Shown here: positions 6,159 to 15,559 of the stretch, piece by piece
Layout: every line of letters starts with the position of its first letter
Position numbering within the stretch: the stretch's first letter is position 1
Virus record (IMG/VR): IMGVR_UViG_3300046008_001259
Coordinates: 1-22,926 of that record
Reading direction: 5' to 3' (one strand)
DNA length: 22,926 nt
DNA from: a virus
The notes under the pieces: generated by a model
Told to the model about the DNA's origin: nothing
Databases searched by the model: none
Seen by the model: only the letters and a program-made list of their open reading frames with translations
Made by a program: the position numbers and the translations under genes

Positions 6159-9100
6159 TTATAACGTTTTAAGCATTTCAATTAATTCTTTTTGAGGAAA
6201 TACATCACTTTTATCTTTTCTAACTGAGTTGTGAGAGTATAAACCTGGTACACCTGTTAATGCGTCCTGACTTAATCCTTTGTTTGGTGGAAATAAAGCA
6301 TCGTAAGATTTTTGACCTAACCATTTAACAGGAATTTTGTGTTTTGCAGACCAGCTTAATATTAAATTTTTAACTGACGCTATTTGTGCAGGGGTATATT
6401 TATGATAATATAAATGATCTTTATATGCTTTAGGTTTTCCATTTATGTCTACAGCAGTTGCTACTTGATCTCTAGGGATTTCTGTTCCTCCAGAATAAAA
6501 TTTACCATTTCTTTCTGTTAAAAAACCATAAGCTGTTATTTCAACTGATAAGCCTATATCTTGAACTAATCGTCCTGCTCCAGCATGATACGAAACGTAT
6601 TTATCATCAAATAAATATTCAATATGACCTCCCTTATCAATTACAGTATGAGTAGAAGCGGGATCATTTAATGCTGTTCTTAAATTAAATACATCTACTG
6701 TTCCTTTTCCTTTATCAAAAAGTTGAGCACCAGCTGTATGATGGAGGTAAATTTGAGTTTTAACAGTTGTCCGGTTACTACCAAAAGCACTAGTACTAAA
6801 ATCAAATCCACTTGGAAATGTTTTTACAGTTGGTACTGCAGTTTGAGTAGTTGAAGTATTGGTAGAAGTAGCAACTTCTGCAAATTTACCTTTTGAAATA
6901 ACTAATGATTCTATTTTAGTGAACCATTTATTGTCTGCTATATCATGAGTAACTCCTTTAATTAAAAACTCAACATTTTCAGGGTAATTTGAAGGTAAAA
7001 AATCAGTATCAACAGTAAATTTACTATATATTTTCATTCCTGATAATCCATCCATTGTTAATGACATATTGAATGGTATAAATCCTGTGCCTGTGGCTAA
7101 TGATTTTTGTTGGGCTACATCATTTGGATCTATTCCTTTTTCAAGAAGACTAACAGTATATTTTTTAGAAGCAATTTGGTCTTCCATTTGTTTAATATTA
7201 AGAATAGTACCTTTATAAGCGTCTACATCTGAAATATTCATTGTGGGTTCAGATGGAAGATCACTTAATTCTTCTAACCAATCGAAATAATCTGATAAAG
7301 TTTTGTCGTATCTTGTTTTAAGAGCATCTAATTCTAATGATTGAGTAGTTAAAGTATTTACAATATTTTGTTGTTGTTCTTTTGCTTTTTGTTTTAATGC
7401 GTATGTATCTAAAATTTCTTTCTTATATCTATCACTTAATCCAACATTTAATTTAGATAATGCTGTTGATTCAGATCCTACTACTGATCCATTTGCTGCT
7501 GCTCCAACTGTTATCATTGTAGCTAATTCTGGGGTAAGTTCTGTTGTAAAACTAAAATCTTTAATAAATGAAGCATGACTAGCTCCATTATATGTTGACA
7601 TTGAACTAGCAGGATCTGATGTATTGTATCCATATAAATCAAATGAGGCTAATTTAGTAGATAAATTAACTTGATTTGGGTAAAATCCATTGATTTTAGA
7701 CATTACTTCATCATTATTGGGTAATGGGTTTGCATCTATAATTTTAATTGTATTAGTAGATTCATCTATTATTGGTTCTAAAGCATTTAAACTACCTAAT
7801 CCCTCATTTACACCATCTAGTATTCCTTTTAATAAGTCAAATAATGATGTTTTGTTTTTATTATCTTTTAATTCATCAATTTTATTTAATATAAATGCCA
7901 TATTAACATATATATTCATTATATTACCATATTCTAACCCTTGAGATGTATCACTATAATCTGGGTCAATAAATGGAGAACAATTTCCTGAGAATGGTAC
8001 ATCTTCAAATGTTTTCCAAAATAATCCCTGTATTATATTTATTGTTCTTCCAACAATGCAAAGTCTTGGATCTACTCCTACTTGCCATTTATACGCATAC
8101 ATTAAATTTGTATTCTGGTCGTAATCAATATTTAATAATGGAGAATAGTCTTTTAAACTAGAATCAGCTGGGACACATTTAGGTATTAAATAATTCTGAA
8201 TATATGATAAAAATGTACCTAATCTAATATAATAAGTTTCATCAGCACCATCTTTATCGTCCCACGGAATAGAAATAGCATCTACAACTTTTATAATATT
8301 GCCTTTCTTATCATAAACTTTAAACATATCCGAAGATATATTTTCTGATATAAGAGGTGCAAGGTATTCATCTATATAATGGGTATCAAATACTGCGTCC
8401 CATCCCCATTTTGCAAATCCGCCTATTTTTGTTAATGTATTATCGAATTTAATACTTTCGTTTTGCTCTTTAATAGTATTAGCTCCTATATCTGAAAATG
8501 AAAAGGTTATTGATTTATCGGTTTTATCACCTTTTACTCCTACTCCCGATACTAATTGATATTTGCAAAAGTAAAAGAATTGTCCTATTGAACTTTTCTT
8601 AGCATACCAATCAATTAAATCTCCATCATCCTCAGGTTTTTCTTCTGGTTTTTTAGTAGCAGGATCGGTATTTAAAGTATCTTCTATAATAGCATTAATC
8701 TTTAAAGACTCAATTATATCTCCACTACTTATTAAATCTAAAGTAATATCATAACTTCCATCTTTTAAAAATGACCAACTAAAGTTTTTTACTTTAGCAA
8801 ACATTGCATCATAATTTCCTACTGATTTTGCTCTATTTTTATCTATTTTTTTAAGAAAACTATTATATGATTCACTACCATTTAAAAAATCATAAGCTAA
8901 ACTATTATTAGTATTAGTTTGTAAAACCCCTTTATTATCAAAATACATTGAATTTCCCCATTCTAAAAGAACTGAGTATCCTAAGCGTAAATATAAAACA
9001 TCAATGATTTCCATTTGTGCTTTATTAAATGCTTTCATTTTAACAGTTGCCTGTCTTAAAGACCCTCTATTTTCATGAGTAACAGATACGGTTTGAATAC

Positions 9101-9473
9101 CCATCATAGGACTAATACCAAATTCGTTTCCTCCTATTCCATAGGCGTTATTACCTCCTAAAGGATCATTTTGAAAATTTATTCCTCCTCTTTGTTCGTT
9201 TGTAGTTGAATCTACAGTACCATTAAATAGGACATATTTTCTAGCTAACTCAGACCCAGTAAGACCTAGTTTTTTTATAGTTGGGTTATTAATAGCTTCA
9301 ATTTTATCTATATTTGTAGATGAAATTAATTTACACCAAGCTGTATTAGCATTTAAATATATTATTTCCTCAGATGATCTTGTAGTATTTGAATATCCTG
9401 ATCCATAAACTTTTTGACGTTGTTCAATTTGTTTTATAATCCCATCTGGAAAGCCTTCTCCTAATAAATTCAT
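6159..9473 (-). CDS. baseplate hub protein fused to a C-terminal peptidoglycan amidase
   Basis: This 1104-aa protein joins a hub part and an enzyme. Residues about 120-220 (GIQTVSVTHENRGSLRQATV, FNKAQMEIIDVLYLRLGYSV, LLEWGNSMYFD) have the look of gp27-like hub proteins of T4-related tails. A coiled-coil stretch lies at about 690-790. After a Thr/Ser-rich linker, residues about 905-1104 form an Amidase_2 (N-acetylmuramoyl-L-alanine amidase) domain. YLHHTAGAQ has His911/912, YVSYHAGAG has His963, and YSHNSVRKDKSDVFP has His1081, Lys1088 and Asp1090, matching the family's Zn-ligand and catalytic pattern. It would cut the stem peptide from muramic acid as the tail crosses the cell wall, the job done in T4 by gp5 lysozyme. 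There is no signal peptide, consistent with a virion enzyme. It lies between the LysM wedge gene and the 214-aa gene. Confidence 0.85.
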   Translation of the reverse strand: MNLLGEGFPDGIIKQIEQRQKVYGSGYSNTTRSSEEIIYLNANTAWCKLISSTNIDKIEAINNPTIKKLGLTGSELARKYVLFNGTVDSTTNEQRGGINFQNDPLGGNNAYGIGGNEFGISPMMGIQTVSVTHENRGSLRQATVKMKAFNKAQMEIIDVLYLRLGYSVLLEWGNSMYFDNKGVLQTNTNNSLAYDFLNGSESYNSFLKKIDKNRAKSVGNYDAMFAKVKNFSWSFLKDGSYDITLDLISSGDIIESLKINAIIEDTLNTDPATKKPEEKPEDDGDLIDWYAKKSSIGQFFYFCKYQLVSGVGVKGDKTDKSITFSFSDIGANTIKEQNESIKFDNTLTKIGGFAKWGWDAVFDTHYIDEYLAPLISENISSDMFKVYDKKGNIIKVVDAISIPWDDKDGADETYYIRLGTFLSYIQNYLIPKCVPADSSLKDYSPLLNIDYDQNTNLMYAYKWQVGVDPRLCIVGRTINIIQGLFWKTFEDVPFSGNCSPFIDPDYSDTSQGLEYGNIMNIYVNMAFILNKIDELKDNKNKTSLFDLLKGILDGVNEGLGSLNALEPIIDESTNTIKIIDANPLPNNDEVMSKINGFYPNQVNLSTKLASFDLYGYNTSDPASSMSTYNGASHASFIKDFSFTTELTPELATMITVGAAANGSVVGSESTALSKLNVGLSDRYKKEILDTYALKQKAKEQQQNIVNTLTTQSLELDALKTRYDKTLSDYFDWLEELSDLPSEPTMNISDVDAYKGTILNIKQMEDQIASKKYTVSLLEKGIDPNDVAQQKSLATGTGFIPFNMSLTMDGLSGMKIYSKFTVDTDFLPSNYPENVEFLIKGVTHDIADNKWFTKIESLVISKGKFAEVATSTNTSTTQTAVPTVKTFPSGFDFSTSAFGSNRTTVKTQIYLHHTAGAQLFDKGKGTVDVFNLRTALNDPASTHTVIDKGGHIEYLFDDKYVSYHAGAGRLVQDIGLSVEITAYGFLTERNGKFYSGGTEIPRDQVATAVDINGKPKAYKDHLYYHKYTPAQIASVKNLILSWSAKHKIPVKWLGQKSYDALFPPNKGLSQDALTGVPGLYSHNSVRKDKSDVFPQKELIEMLKTL

Positions 9474-9475
9474 TT

Positions 9476-9802
9476 TTAATAACTATTCAATTGTTTAAAA
9501 CTATTTAAAACATCAGCATAATTAGCTGGGATTCGTATTTGTATTCCTTCAGGTATAATTAATGAATCTTGAGGTAAATCTGAAGGTAAAGACGTTCCTG
9601 CTACTGCTGTATTAGCAATAGATATAATCCACCATAATGATTGATTACCATAATATTGATTTGCTAAAATATCAAATCTATCTCCTTGCGACGTATAAAC
9701 ATATGTATCATCATCTGACAACGGTATTTCAGGGTATCGAGTCGTTTGATAATTTGGTTTTTTATCCGTTTTTATAATTTTTATGGGCTGATATCTATTC
9801 AT
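9476..9802 (-). CDS. gp53-like baseplate wedge protein with LysM-type domain
   Basis: This 108-aa protein has a LysM-like module at residues about 33-92: YVYTSQGDRFDILANQYYG, then LWWIISIAN and a closing strand IQIRIP. T4 gp53 is a baseplate wedge protein that carries a LysM-like domain, and small LysM proteins are standard in myovirus baseplates (gpX/gp53 types), where the fold serves protein-protein contact and not cell-wall binding. The ATG follows the previous stop codon without a gap, and the stop is 2 bases before the hub gene, so it is part of a tight baseplate operon. It has no catalytic motif. Confidence 0.8.
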   Translation of the reverse strand: MNRYQPIKIIKTDKKPNYQTTRYPEIPLSDDDTYVYTSQGDRFDILANQYYGNQSLWWIISIANTAVAGTSLPSDLPQDSLIIPEGIQIRIPANYADVLNSFKQLNSY

Positions 9803-11995
9803 TTATTTTTGTGTTATAAATTTCTTAGTTAAAGGATCATATGTTAAATTATTATTATTAGTTTGACCAGCAGTAATACTTTTATTTAATGGTGTAGTTG
9901 AAGCCGGTACAGCAATAGTTAAAGCGGTAGCAGCGGCTAGTGGAGGAAGTTGTGGTATTGGGTTTAATATAGGTGTTGGGTTTGGTGAAGGAGCGGGGTT
10001 TGGATTAGGTGCAGGTACAGGATCCGGTTTAGGATATTTAGCTATAGGACCATAATTGTTATTTGTTCCTTGATTCAGTGCTATATATCTTTCTTTACCA
10101 TATGTATTTTTATCTGTTAATATATCTCCTTCTGGGTTGTAATTTACAATTTGTTTTCTTGGTACAAATGTATGAATAGGAGTAAAACTAAATCCACTAA
10201 CTTTAATAGTATGTGGTAGCTCTTTAACTGTATTATCTGATCCACCAGTATCATTTATACCTATTTCCCAAGTAGCATTGTCGTCATTCATATCATAACT
10301 AAATCCATTTATTATACCTGGTTGTTCATAAAAATATCCTCCAACAGTTAAAGTTACTATGTTACCTCTCATGTATCCATTATTACTATAATCGGGTGTA
10401 CATATTGAAGCTAAATAGTTTAATTTTTTATACATTGGAATAAGTTCTGCTTTTGATTGAGCAGCTACTGTCCAAGATAATGAAACTTTTCTGTCAAACC
10501 CACCGTAAGTGTAGAAGTTTTCACCTCTTCCTATATATTTTGTACCATTCCAATCAGCAGAATATGCATCTGATATTTGATTTAAAAATGCTCTAAAATG
10601 GATATATGTTTTTAAACTAGGGTTATCATTATCTATGACTCCAATTCTAAATTTAACTAAATCATTTCCATTTTTCTCATCTGGTGTGCTATCTGAATAT
10701 ATAGGTAAAGCATTAATTTTATCATATGATGTAATAGATGCATTTCCTCCAGATTTTCCCACTACTTCTCCACCACCTACTCCATTTGTATAACTTAATA
10801 AGTTTTTGTTAGATCTATTTCCTGGGTCTCCTAAATTAACTCTTTTTTCTATATTTTTAGCATCTGGTCCTGAGTAATCAGGTGATTGTATTAATGCATT
10901 ATTGTTATTTATGTTTGAATCTTTAAATTCTTTTCTTAATTGTTTTCTAAAATCACCTGGGGTAGTAATACCTTTTCTTCCTATATAATTTGAAATACCA
11001 TCTTGAGAATTATCCTTTGGAATTTGAATTAAATCTTGTAAAGTATATGTAATAGTACCATTATTGTTTTGATCTAAAAGATTTTCAGTATTATTATCTA
11101 CATTTGAAGATATAATACTTGGTAAATTATCATTAAATGGAATAAATGGAATATTATATTTTTCTGATATTATACCCCATATATTTGATAAATATAAAAA
11201 TCGATCTGCGTTTTCTTGAGTAGAAATAGGGACACTCTTGAATTCTCCTGCTCTAGTTAAATATTCATTTAAAGGTATTCTACGATTATAACCAAAGAAT
11301 TTATATGGATTATCTTTTAGTAGTGGGTTATTTACACCTGTTCTTTCACTAGCACTTGAACCTGCAAAACGAATATTTGTATTACCAATACCTAAAATAG
11401 ATCCCGGACCCCCTTTATATGTTAATATATTATTATTTGAAGAAGAAATATCATTACCAGCATATTTATTAATGTTATTTAATATTTTAACATCATATAA
11501 TTGATATAATCTATTAAGACGATATGCATTATTAGTATCGACTTGAGTAGAAAGTACTCTTTCAGAATATGTACTAATCCCACCTACTCCACCAAATGGA
11601 TTTAATCCTTGCTTATTAACATGTAATCCAAATGCTACTCCTCCTGCTTCAATTAATGTAGATAAAGGTGTATAAATGCCTTCATTTAAAAGTCCTGTAC
11701 TTGATTGAGTACGAACAGCCATCCTAGAAAGTAAATTTTGTTTAATAGTAAATAATAAACCACTTGGATTTCTTATATCTGTAAAATATTTACCTAATCT
11801 AACTACATCTAAAGCTGAGTTAGTCAAAGCTTTACTTCCACCTCTTAAGATGAAATCTTGGTTTAAATAACCAAATTCTCCTATTTTTTCAGGGATAGGA
11901 GTTTTAATGTATGGTTGATTACTACTTCCACCACCAATCCTATCATGTCCGAATTTATTATCTTTTAAATTAGATGTAAGATTTATTAATGGCAT
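9803..11995 (-). CDS. baseplate protein, 730 aa, with C-terminal Pro-rich tail
   Basis: This is a large virion protein of the baseplate block. Its central/C-terminal region (about residues 443-610: TYIHFRAFLNQISDAYSADW, GRGENFYTYGGFDRKVSLSW, KLNYLASICTPDYS, then WEIGI and TPIHTFVPRKQ) resembles domains I recall from baseplate and tube-initiator proteins of T4-like environmental phages. The N-terminal 400 residues are Asn/Gly-rich without a known motif. A Pro-Asn repeat stretch (PAPNPNPAPSPNPTP) at about 655-685 forms a flexible linker before a hydrophobic Ala/Thr-rich end. It begins 2 bases after the 142-aa gene and its stop abuts the LysM gene. A gp48/gp54-like cap role is possible but unproven. 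Confidence 0.7.
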   Translation of the reverse strand: MPLINLTSNLKDNKFGHDRIGGGSSNQPYIKTPIPEKIGEFGYLNQDFILRGGSKALTNSALDVVRLGKYFTDIRNPSGLLFTIKQNLLSRMAVRTQSSTGLLNEGIYTPLSTLIEAGGVAFGLHVNKQGLNPFGGVGGISTYSERVLSTQVDTNNAYRLNRLYQLYDVKILNNINKYAGNDISSSNNNILTYKGGPGSILGIGNTNIRFAGSSASERTGVNNPLLKDNPYKFFGYNRRIPLNEYLTRAGEFKSVPISTQENADRFLYLSNIWGIISEKYNIPFIPFNDNLPSIISSNVDNNTENLLDQNNNGTITYTLQDLIQIPKDNSQDGISNYIGRKGITTPGDFRKQLRKEFKDSNINNNNALIQSPDYSGPDAKNIEKRVNLGDPGNRSNKNLLSYTNGVGGGEVVGKSGGNASITSYDKINALPIYSDSTPDEKNGNDLVKFRIGVIDNDNPSLKTYIHFRAFLNQISDAYSADWNGTKYIGRGENFYTYGGFDRKVSLSWTVAAQSKAELIPMYKKLNYLASICTPDYSNNGYMRGNIVTLTVGGYFYEQPGIINGFSYDMNDDNATWEIGINDTGGSDNTVKELPHTIKVSGFSFTPIHTFVPRKQIVNYNPEGDILTDKNTYGKERYIALNQGTNNNYGPIAKYPKPDPVPAPNPNPAPSPNPTPILNPIPQLPPLAAATALTIAVPASTTPLNKSITAGQTNNNNLTYDPLTKKFITQK

Positions 11996-11997
11996 AT

Positions 11998-12426
11998 TTA
12001 AAGAATATATGAGTTTATATAATCAGAATAAGTTTTTTTAGGGTTAAATGATTGCTCAAATTTAACTGAAGCTGACGAAGGTGATGCAAAATATCCTCTA
12101 ACAGCTGATGTATGGTTTGTTGTTGGAGGATAAATTGTAGGGTCAGTTAATGATTTATACGGTATTCCTCCATTTACTCCTGGTTCTTCAACATCTAAAT
12201 TAGTAATATTAAGAGTATTATTTAATCCAGTAACTGGAAGTGTAGGTACAATATTTAAATAAGTATTAGTAGCGCTATATACTTGGCTAAAATTAACTAT
12301 TTCCCCACCTGGATTAGCAGTTGTAGTGGGTGTACCTGTAACCGTAGAAGGGTATTTAGTTACCAAATCCGTATCAAGAACATGTAATTGTACTTGACTA
12401 GAATTATATAGATCTAATAAGCCCAT
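11998..12426 (-). CDS. small structural protein, 142 aa, baseplate block
   Basis: The product is unknown. It starts MGLLDLYNSS, similar to the MGILDKLTT start of the preceding 90-aa protein, and is rich in Thr, Asn, Pro and Ser with few charges, as expected for an extended beta-type virion component. The C-terminus (SASVKFEQSFNPKKTYSDYI) is more ordered. Its ATG overlaps the stop codon of the 90-aa gene by one base (TAATG), so the pair is translationally coupled, and its stop is 2 bases before the 730-aa baseplate gene. It is probably a minor baseplate or tail-tip protein. Confidence 0.65.
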   Translation of the reverse strand: MGLLDLYNSSQVQLHVLDTDLVTKYPSTVTGTPTTTANPGGEIVNFSQVYSATNTYLNIVPTLPVTGLNNTLNITNLDVEEPGVNGGIPYKSLTDPTIYPPTTNHTSAVRGYFASPSSASVKFEQSFNPKKTYSDYINSYIL

Positions 12427-12698
12427 TATCCTGGTAGACTGTCAGTATACTTTGGTGGTGTTGCTCCATTTAAATCTAAAAGTGAAGGTAATGGTAATGT
12501 ATTAGTTACACCGTCATTATATGCTTGAAATGCTGTATTAACAGCTGAAAAATCATTTCCATTTAATGAATAACCTGGTTGGTTACCATTTACATGAAGT
12601 TTTGATAATTGTGTTGCTCCAGGGTTAATTACTGGGGTTGTGCCGCTACCATATGATAATGGTGAGCCTACTGTTGTTAATTTATCTAAAATTCCCAT
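12426..12698 (-). CDS. small structural protein, 90 aa, first gene of baseplate operon
   Basis: The product is unknown and short, with low-complexity Gly/Asn/Pro/Leu composition (SKLHVNGNQPGYSLNG, then LPSLLDLNGATPPKY). It shares the MG(I/L)LD start with the next gene. It is preceded by the ATATTTATAATAAA element 19 bases upstream of the ATG, so it probably heads a transcript running through the baseplate genes to the terminator at about 4.8 kb. There are no membrane segments or signal peptide. Confidence 0.65.
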   Translation of the reverse strand: MGILDKLTTVGSPLSYGSGTTPVINPGATQLSKLHVNGNQPGYSLNGNDFSAVNTAFQAYNDGVTNTLPLPSLLDLNGATPPKYTDSLPG

Positions 12699-12717
12699 TT
12701 TATATTATTTTAATTTA

Positions 12718-12727
12718 TTATAAATAT
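12718..12727 (-). promoter_or_regulatory. late-promoter-like element before the 90-aa baseplate gene
   Basis: The coding strand reads ATATTTATAATAAATT, 19 bases before the ATG. It is a close match to the element upstream of the tape measure, tube and sheath genes. The palindrome ATTTAT-A-ATAAAT is complete here. Confidence 0.55.
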
Positions 12728-12732
12728 TATGA

Positions 12733-15531
12733 TTATTGAAGTTTATATGTATTCATAGCAACAGATGTTCCAAATTTAGTACCATTCATACTATTTTCTA
12801 CTACTACTGGTTTATTGTTTGATTTTGATGATTCTTGTCGTAATGCTCGTAATTCTTCTAAAAGTGGAGATAGATCTTGTTGTGGTTGTGCTTGTGGTTG
12901 AGAAGAATTGCCTCTATTATTACCTACTTTTATTCCACCATCAGCTCCATACATTGTTTTATCTTTACCCATTAAATCAGTACCTACTTTTATTCCACCA
13001 TCAGCTCCATACATTGTTTTATCTTTACCCATTAAATCAGTACCTACTTTTATAGTACCATCAGCTCCATACATTGCTTTATCTTTAGGATTTAATTTAA
13101 CTGCACCAAATTCACCAAACATAATCGGACCTCCACTTGGATCTATTTCACCATCTTTCATAGATTTTAAAGCAGCATATCCTGCTACTGCGGCCGCAAC
13201 TGCCACTGCTGTTCCTATTCCTAATGTCATAGCAGATACACCCATTAATTCGGCAGCTGCTGTTGCCATAGCTTGGACTAATCTAATTGCCCCCATAGCT
13301 ATATTTTTTACTATTCCAGCTCCTTGAGCTAAAATAGAACCCACTATAGTATTTTCCATAACCATTCTAAATCCAGTTTGTACAGTAGTAGCAACATATT
13401 TAATTAAATTTTTTCCTAAATTCCATCCCTGCATAACCAATTTACCAAGTATGGTTTCTTCCATAGCTGCTCTAATTGATGTAAGAATATTGTTTCCAAA
13501 TAATCTGTTATATTGGTATGTTTGAGCAGCATTTTGTAAACCTAAAGTAGCTAAAATGCTTTGCCCTAAACCTAATTTAGTTGTTTCAAGAGTAGCTTGG
13601 GTTTGGTTTTGAGCTATTTTTGTAGCGTTTTGAGCAATTAAAAATGTATTTATAGCAGTCATTCCTTTAGAAACAACACTCATTCCTTTCATTATACCAT
13701 AAGGAATAAGTAAATATTTCCCCCACTGTATTGTGTATTTAAGTAAAGTACCTATAACTCCTACTATTGGACCCACAATTCCCATGATGTCAGCAAATAC
13801 ATCAAATACAGGCATTAATGGTTCAATTAATGAAACAAATATTTCTTTTAATTTTTCAATTGTTTGTGTAAATCGTTCTTGTACTGATTGTTGTTGAAAT
13901 TGGTTAGCTAATGCTTCGTTTCCTAAACGTTTCTTAGCTTCTTCTACTCCAACTTGTTTTACTAAGTTATCATATTTTTCTTTAGCATTTTCACCTTCAA
14001 CTCCCGATAATGCAACTAATGCTTCTCTATCCATTAAAGATTTTGCTAAATCATCTCTAGTTAATCCAGTTGCTTTAGCAATTGCTTCTTGTTGAATACG
14101 ATTCATTTTAGAAAATTCAGCTGTGCCTCCTACTTGTTGAAGGATTTCTGCTGAAGCACCTGCTATATCACCATTTATGGCTAATAATCTTGCTTTTTCT
14201 AAATTTAAATCTTTACCAGTAATTAATTCGGCTGATAATTCATTAGATATTGATGATTCAAAATCTAGTAAACCTTGAGATATGTGATCGGCTTGTTGTA
14301 AATTAATACCAAATTGTTTTGCTTTAAATGCTGCTTCAGCTAATTTTTCTGTTGTTCCTCCAATAGATAATTTAATAGAATCAGAAGTGTTAGCTACCTC
14401 TTTTAAAAGTTGTTTAGCATTTATTGTTAATTTATTTTGACCATTTAATGCTGCTACACTACCTAAAAATGATGCGGTATTGTCTTCTAAGTTTCCTCCA
14501 GTAGCTAAAGTTAATTTTTGAATACCAGCTAATTCATCATTAGTATAACCTGCTTGTTCTCTTAATTTAGTAAATGTTATTAAGTCTTCTTTATTTAATC
14601 TAGCATTAGAACCTAATGTTTGACCAACAGCCATCATTGATTCTTGTAAACCTTTAGTTGTAACAGCAACATCTCCTGACAGATTGGCTATGTCTGTTAA
14701 TTCCATTCTTAAATTAGCAGCACCATTGTAAGTTAAATCAAAACCTTTAGCTAGATCACCAATAGCACTATCAACAGATTTAAGTGTAGCTATTATTTCT
14801 GTAAATACAAATAAAGCTATATTTGCTGGGTTTGTTAAACTTTTAAATACTTGACCTGAAAGATTACTTATTCCTGCTGATAGTCCTTTTATACTACTTC
14901 CAGTTCCTTGTGCTGCTTTTTGAGCAGCTTCTAAAGCACTGCTAGTGTCAATTATATCACCTAATATAGGGATCTTTTTTATACCTTTTAAAACACCACT
15001 AAATACTCCTAATTTTTTATTAGTTTCTTCTAATGCTTGTTCTATTCCTTCAACTTCTTGTTTTTGCTTTTGAAGTGGTTCAATAGCAGCAAATGATAAT
15101 TCCTTAAAGTCGTTTTGAAGTTTATTAATTAAATTTTGTTTTTCAATCCTTTCATTTTCACTTATACTAGCATCTTCAGATAATTGTTTTTGGAGACTTC
15201 CTATTCGAGTAGTTAAAACTTGTTGTTCAGCTATTTTCTTATTTATCTGGTTTTGGATTTCTTTAGAAGATATTGATTTTTCATTTATTTTTACTTGATT
15301 TTTTATTAAATCTTCAGTAATTTTACTTAATGATTTTACAGATCGATTTATATCTTTATAAGTTAAATCAAAAGATCTTGCCTCAGAAGAACCTTCTTTA
15401 ATTTCATCAACTATATCAGATAATCTACTAGTAAGAGCCCTAAAGCCTTCTTCTAAAGCACCAGTGATTTCACCAATTTCTTCTAATGATTTTTTTGCAT
15501 CATCTGCTTTTTTCTTTGAATCGTCAGCCAT
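12733..15531 (-). CDS. tail tape measure protein
   Basis: This 932-aa protein has the tape-measure layout. A long charged coiled coil occupies about residues 1-180. Central helical segments include IQKLTLATGG, LLDFESSISNELSAELITG and IDTSSALEAAQKAAQG. Hydrophobic segments lie near 580-640 (MPVFDVFADIMGIVGPIVGV) and near 770-800 (GIGTAVAVAAAVAGYAAL). It is the longest tail gene before the baseplate block and directly follows the tail chaperone pair, the conserved gene order. Using the usual 0.15 nm per residue, it predicts a tail near 140 nm. Residues about 814-870 hold a repeat DKxMYGADGxIKVGTDLMGK in nearly three copies, encoded by a 60-base DNA repeat. Inside the virion it sets tail length and is ejected before DNA. 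Confidence 0.88.
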   Translation of the reverse strand: MADDSKKKADDAKKSLEEIGEITGALEEGFRALTSRLSDIVDEIKEGSSEARSFDLTYKDINRSVKSLSKITEDLIKNQVKINEKSISSKEIQNQINKKIAEQQVLTTRIGSLQKQLSEDASISENERIEKQNLINKLQNDFKELSFAAIEPLQKQKQEVEGIEQALEETNKKLGVFSGVLKGIKKIPILGDIIDTSSALEAAQKAAQGTGSSIKGLSAGISNLSGQVFKSLTNPANIALFVFTEIIATLKSVDSAIGDLAKGFDLTYNGAANLRMELTDIANLSGDVAVTTKGLQESMMAVGQTLGSNARLNKEDLITFTKLREQAGYTNDELAGIQKLTLATGGNLEDNTASFLGSVAALNGQNKLTINAKQLLKEVANTSDSIKLSIGGTTEKLAEAAFKAKQFGINLQQADHISQGLLDFESSISNELSAELITGKDLNLEKARLLAINGDIAGASAEILQQVGGTAEFSKMNRIQQEAIAKATGLTRDDLAKSLMDREALVALSGVEGENAKEKYDNLVKQVGVEEAKKRLGNEALANQFQQQSVQERFTQTIEKLKEIFVSLIEPLMPVFDVFADIMGIVGPIVGVIGTLLKYTIQWGKYLLIPYGIMKGMSVVSKGMTAINTFLIAQNATKIAQNQTQATLETTKLGLGQSILATLGLQNAAQTYQYNRLFGNNILTSIRAAMEETILGKLVMQGWNLGKNLIKYVATTVQTGFRMVMENTIVGSILAQGAGIVKNIAMGAIRLVQAMATAAAELMGVSAMTLGIGTAVAVAAAVAGYAALKSMKDGEIDPSGGPIMFGEFGAVKLNPKDKAMYGADGTIKVGTDLMGKDKTMYGADGGIKVGTDLMGKDKTMYGADGGIKVGNNRGNSSQPQAQPQQDLSPLLEELRALRQESSKSNNKPVVVENSMNGTKFGTSVAMNTYKLQ
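12921..13090. repeat. 60-bp tandem repeat inside the tape measure gene
   Basis: 12921-12980 and 12981-13040 are identical 60-mers, and 13041-13090 is a third, partial copy with a few changes. The period is a multiple of three, so copies encode 20-residue units and change in copy number would keep the frame. The identity of two copies suggests recent duplication or ongoing slippage or recombination. Confidence 0.95.
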
Positions 15532-15546
15532 TATATAAGGTATTTA

Positions 15547-15556
15547 TTATAAATAT
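15547..15556 (-). promoter_or_regulatory. late-promoter-like element before the tape measure gene
   Basis: The coding strand reads ATATTTATAATAAATAC, 15 bases before the ATG, with the complete ATTTAT-A-ATAAAT palindrome. It lies between the end of the chaperone gene and the tape measure start. Confidence 0.55.
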
Positions 15557-15559
15557 TGG

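Noticed and set aside
12921-13090. CRISPR array
   Set aside because: The repeat units are directly adjacent, without spacers, multiples of three and in frame with the tape measure protein.
12819-13327. Two plus-strand open frames with internal repeats opposite the tape measure gene
   Set aside because: They are mirror images of the 60-bp repeat and the Ala/Gly-rich tape measure codons. They have no leader, lie fully inside a well-supported gene, and have odd composition.
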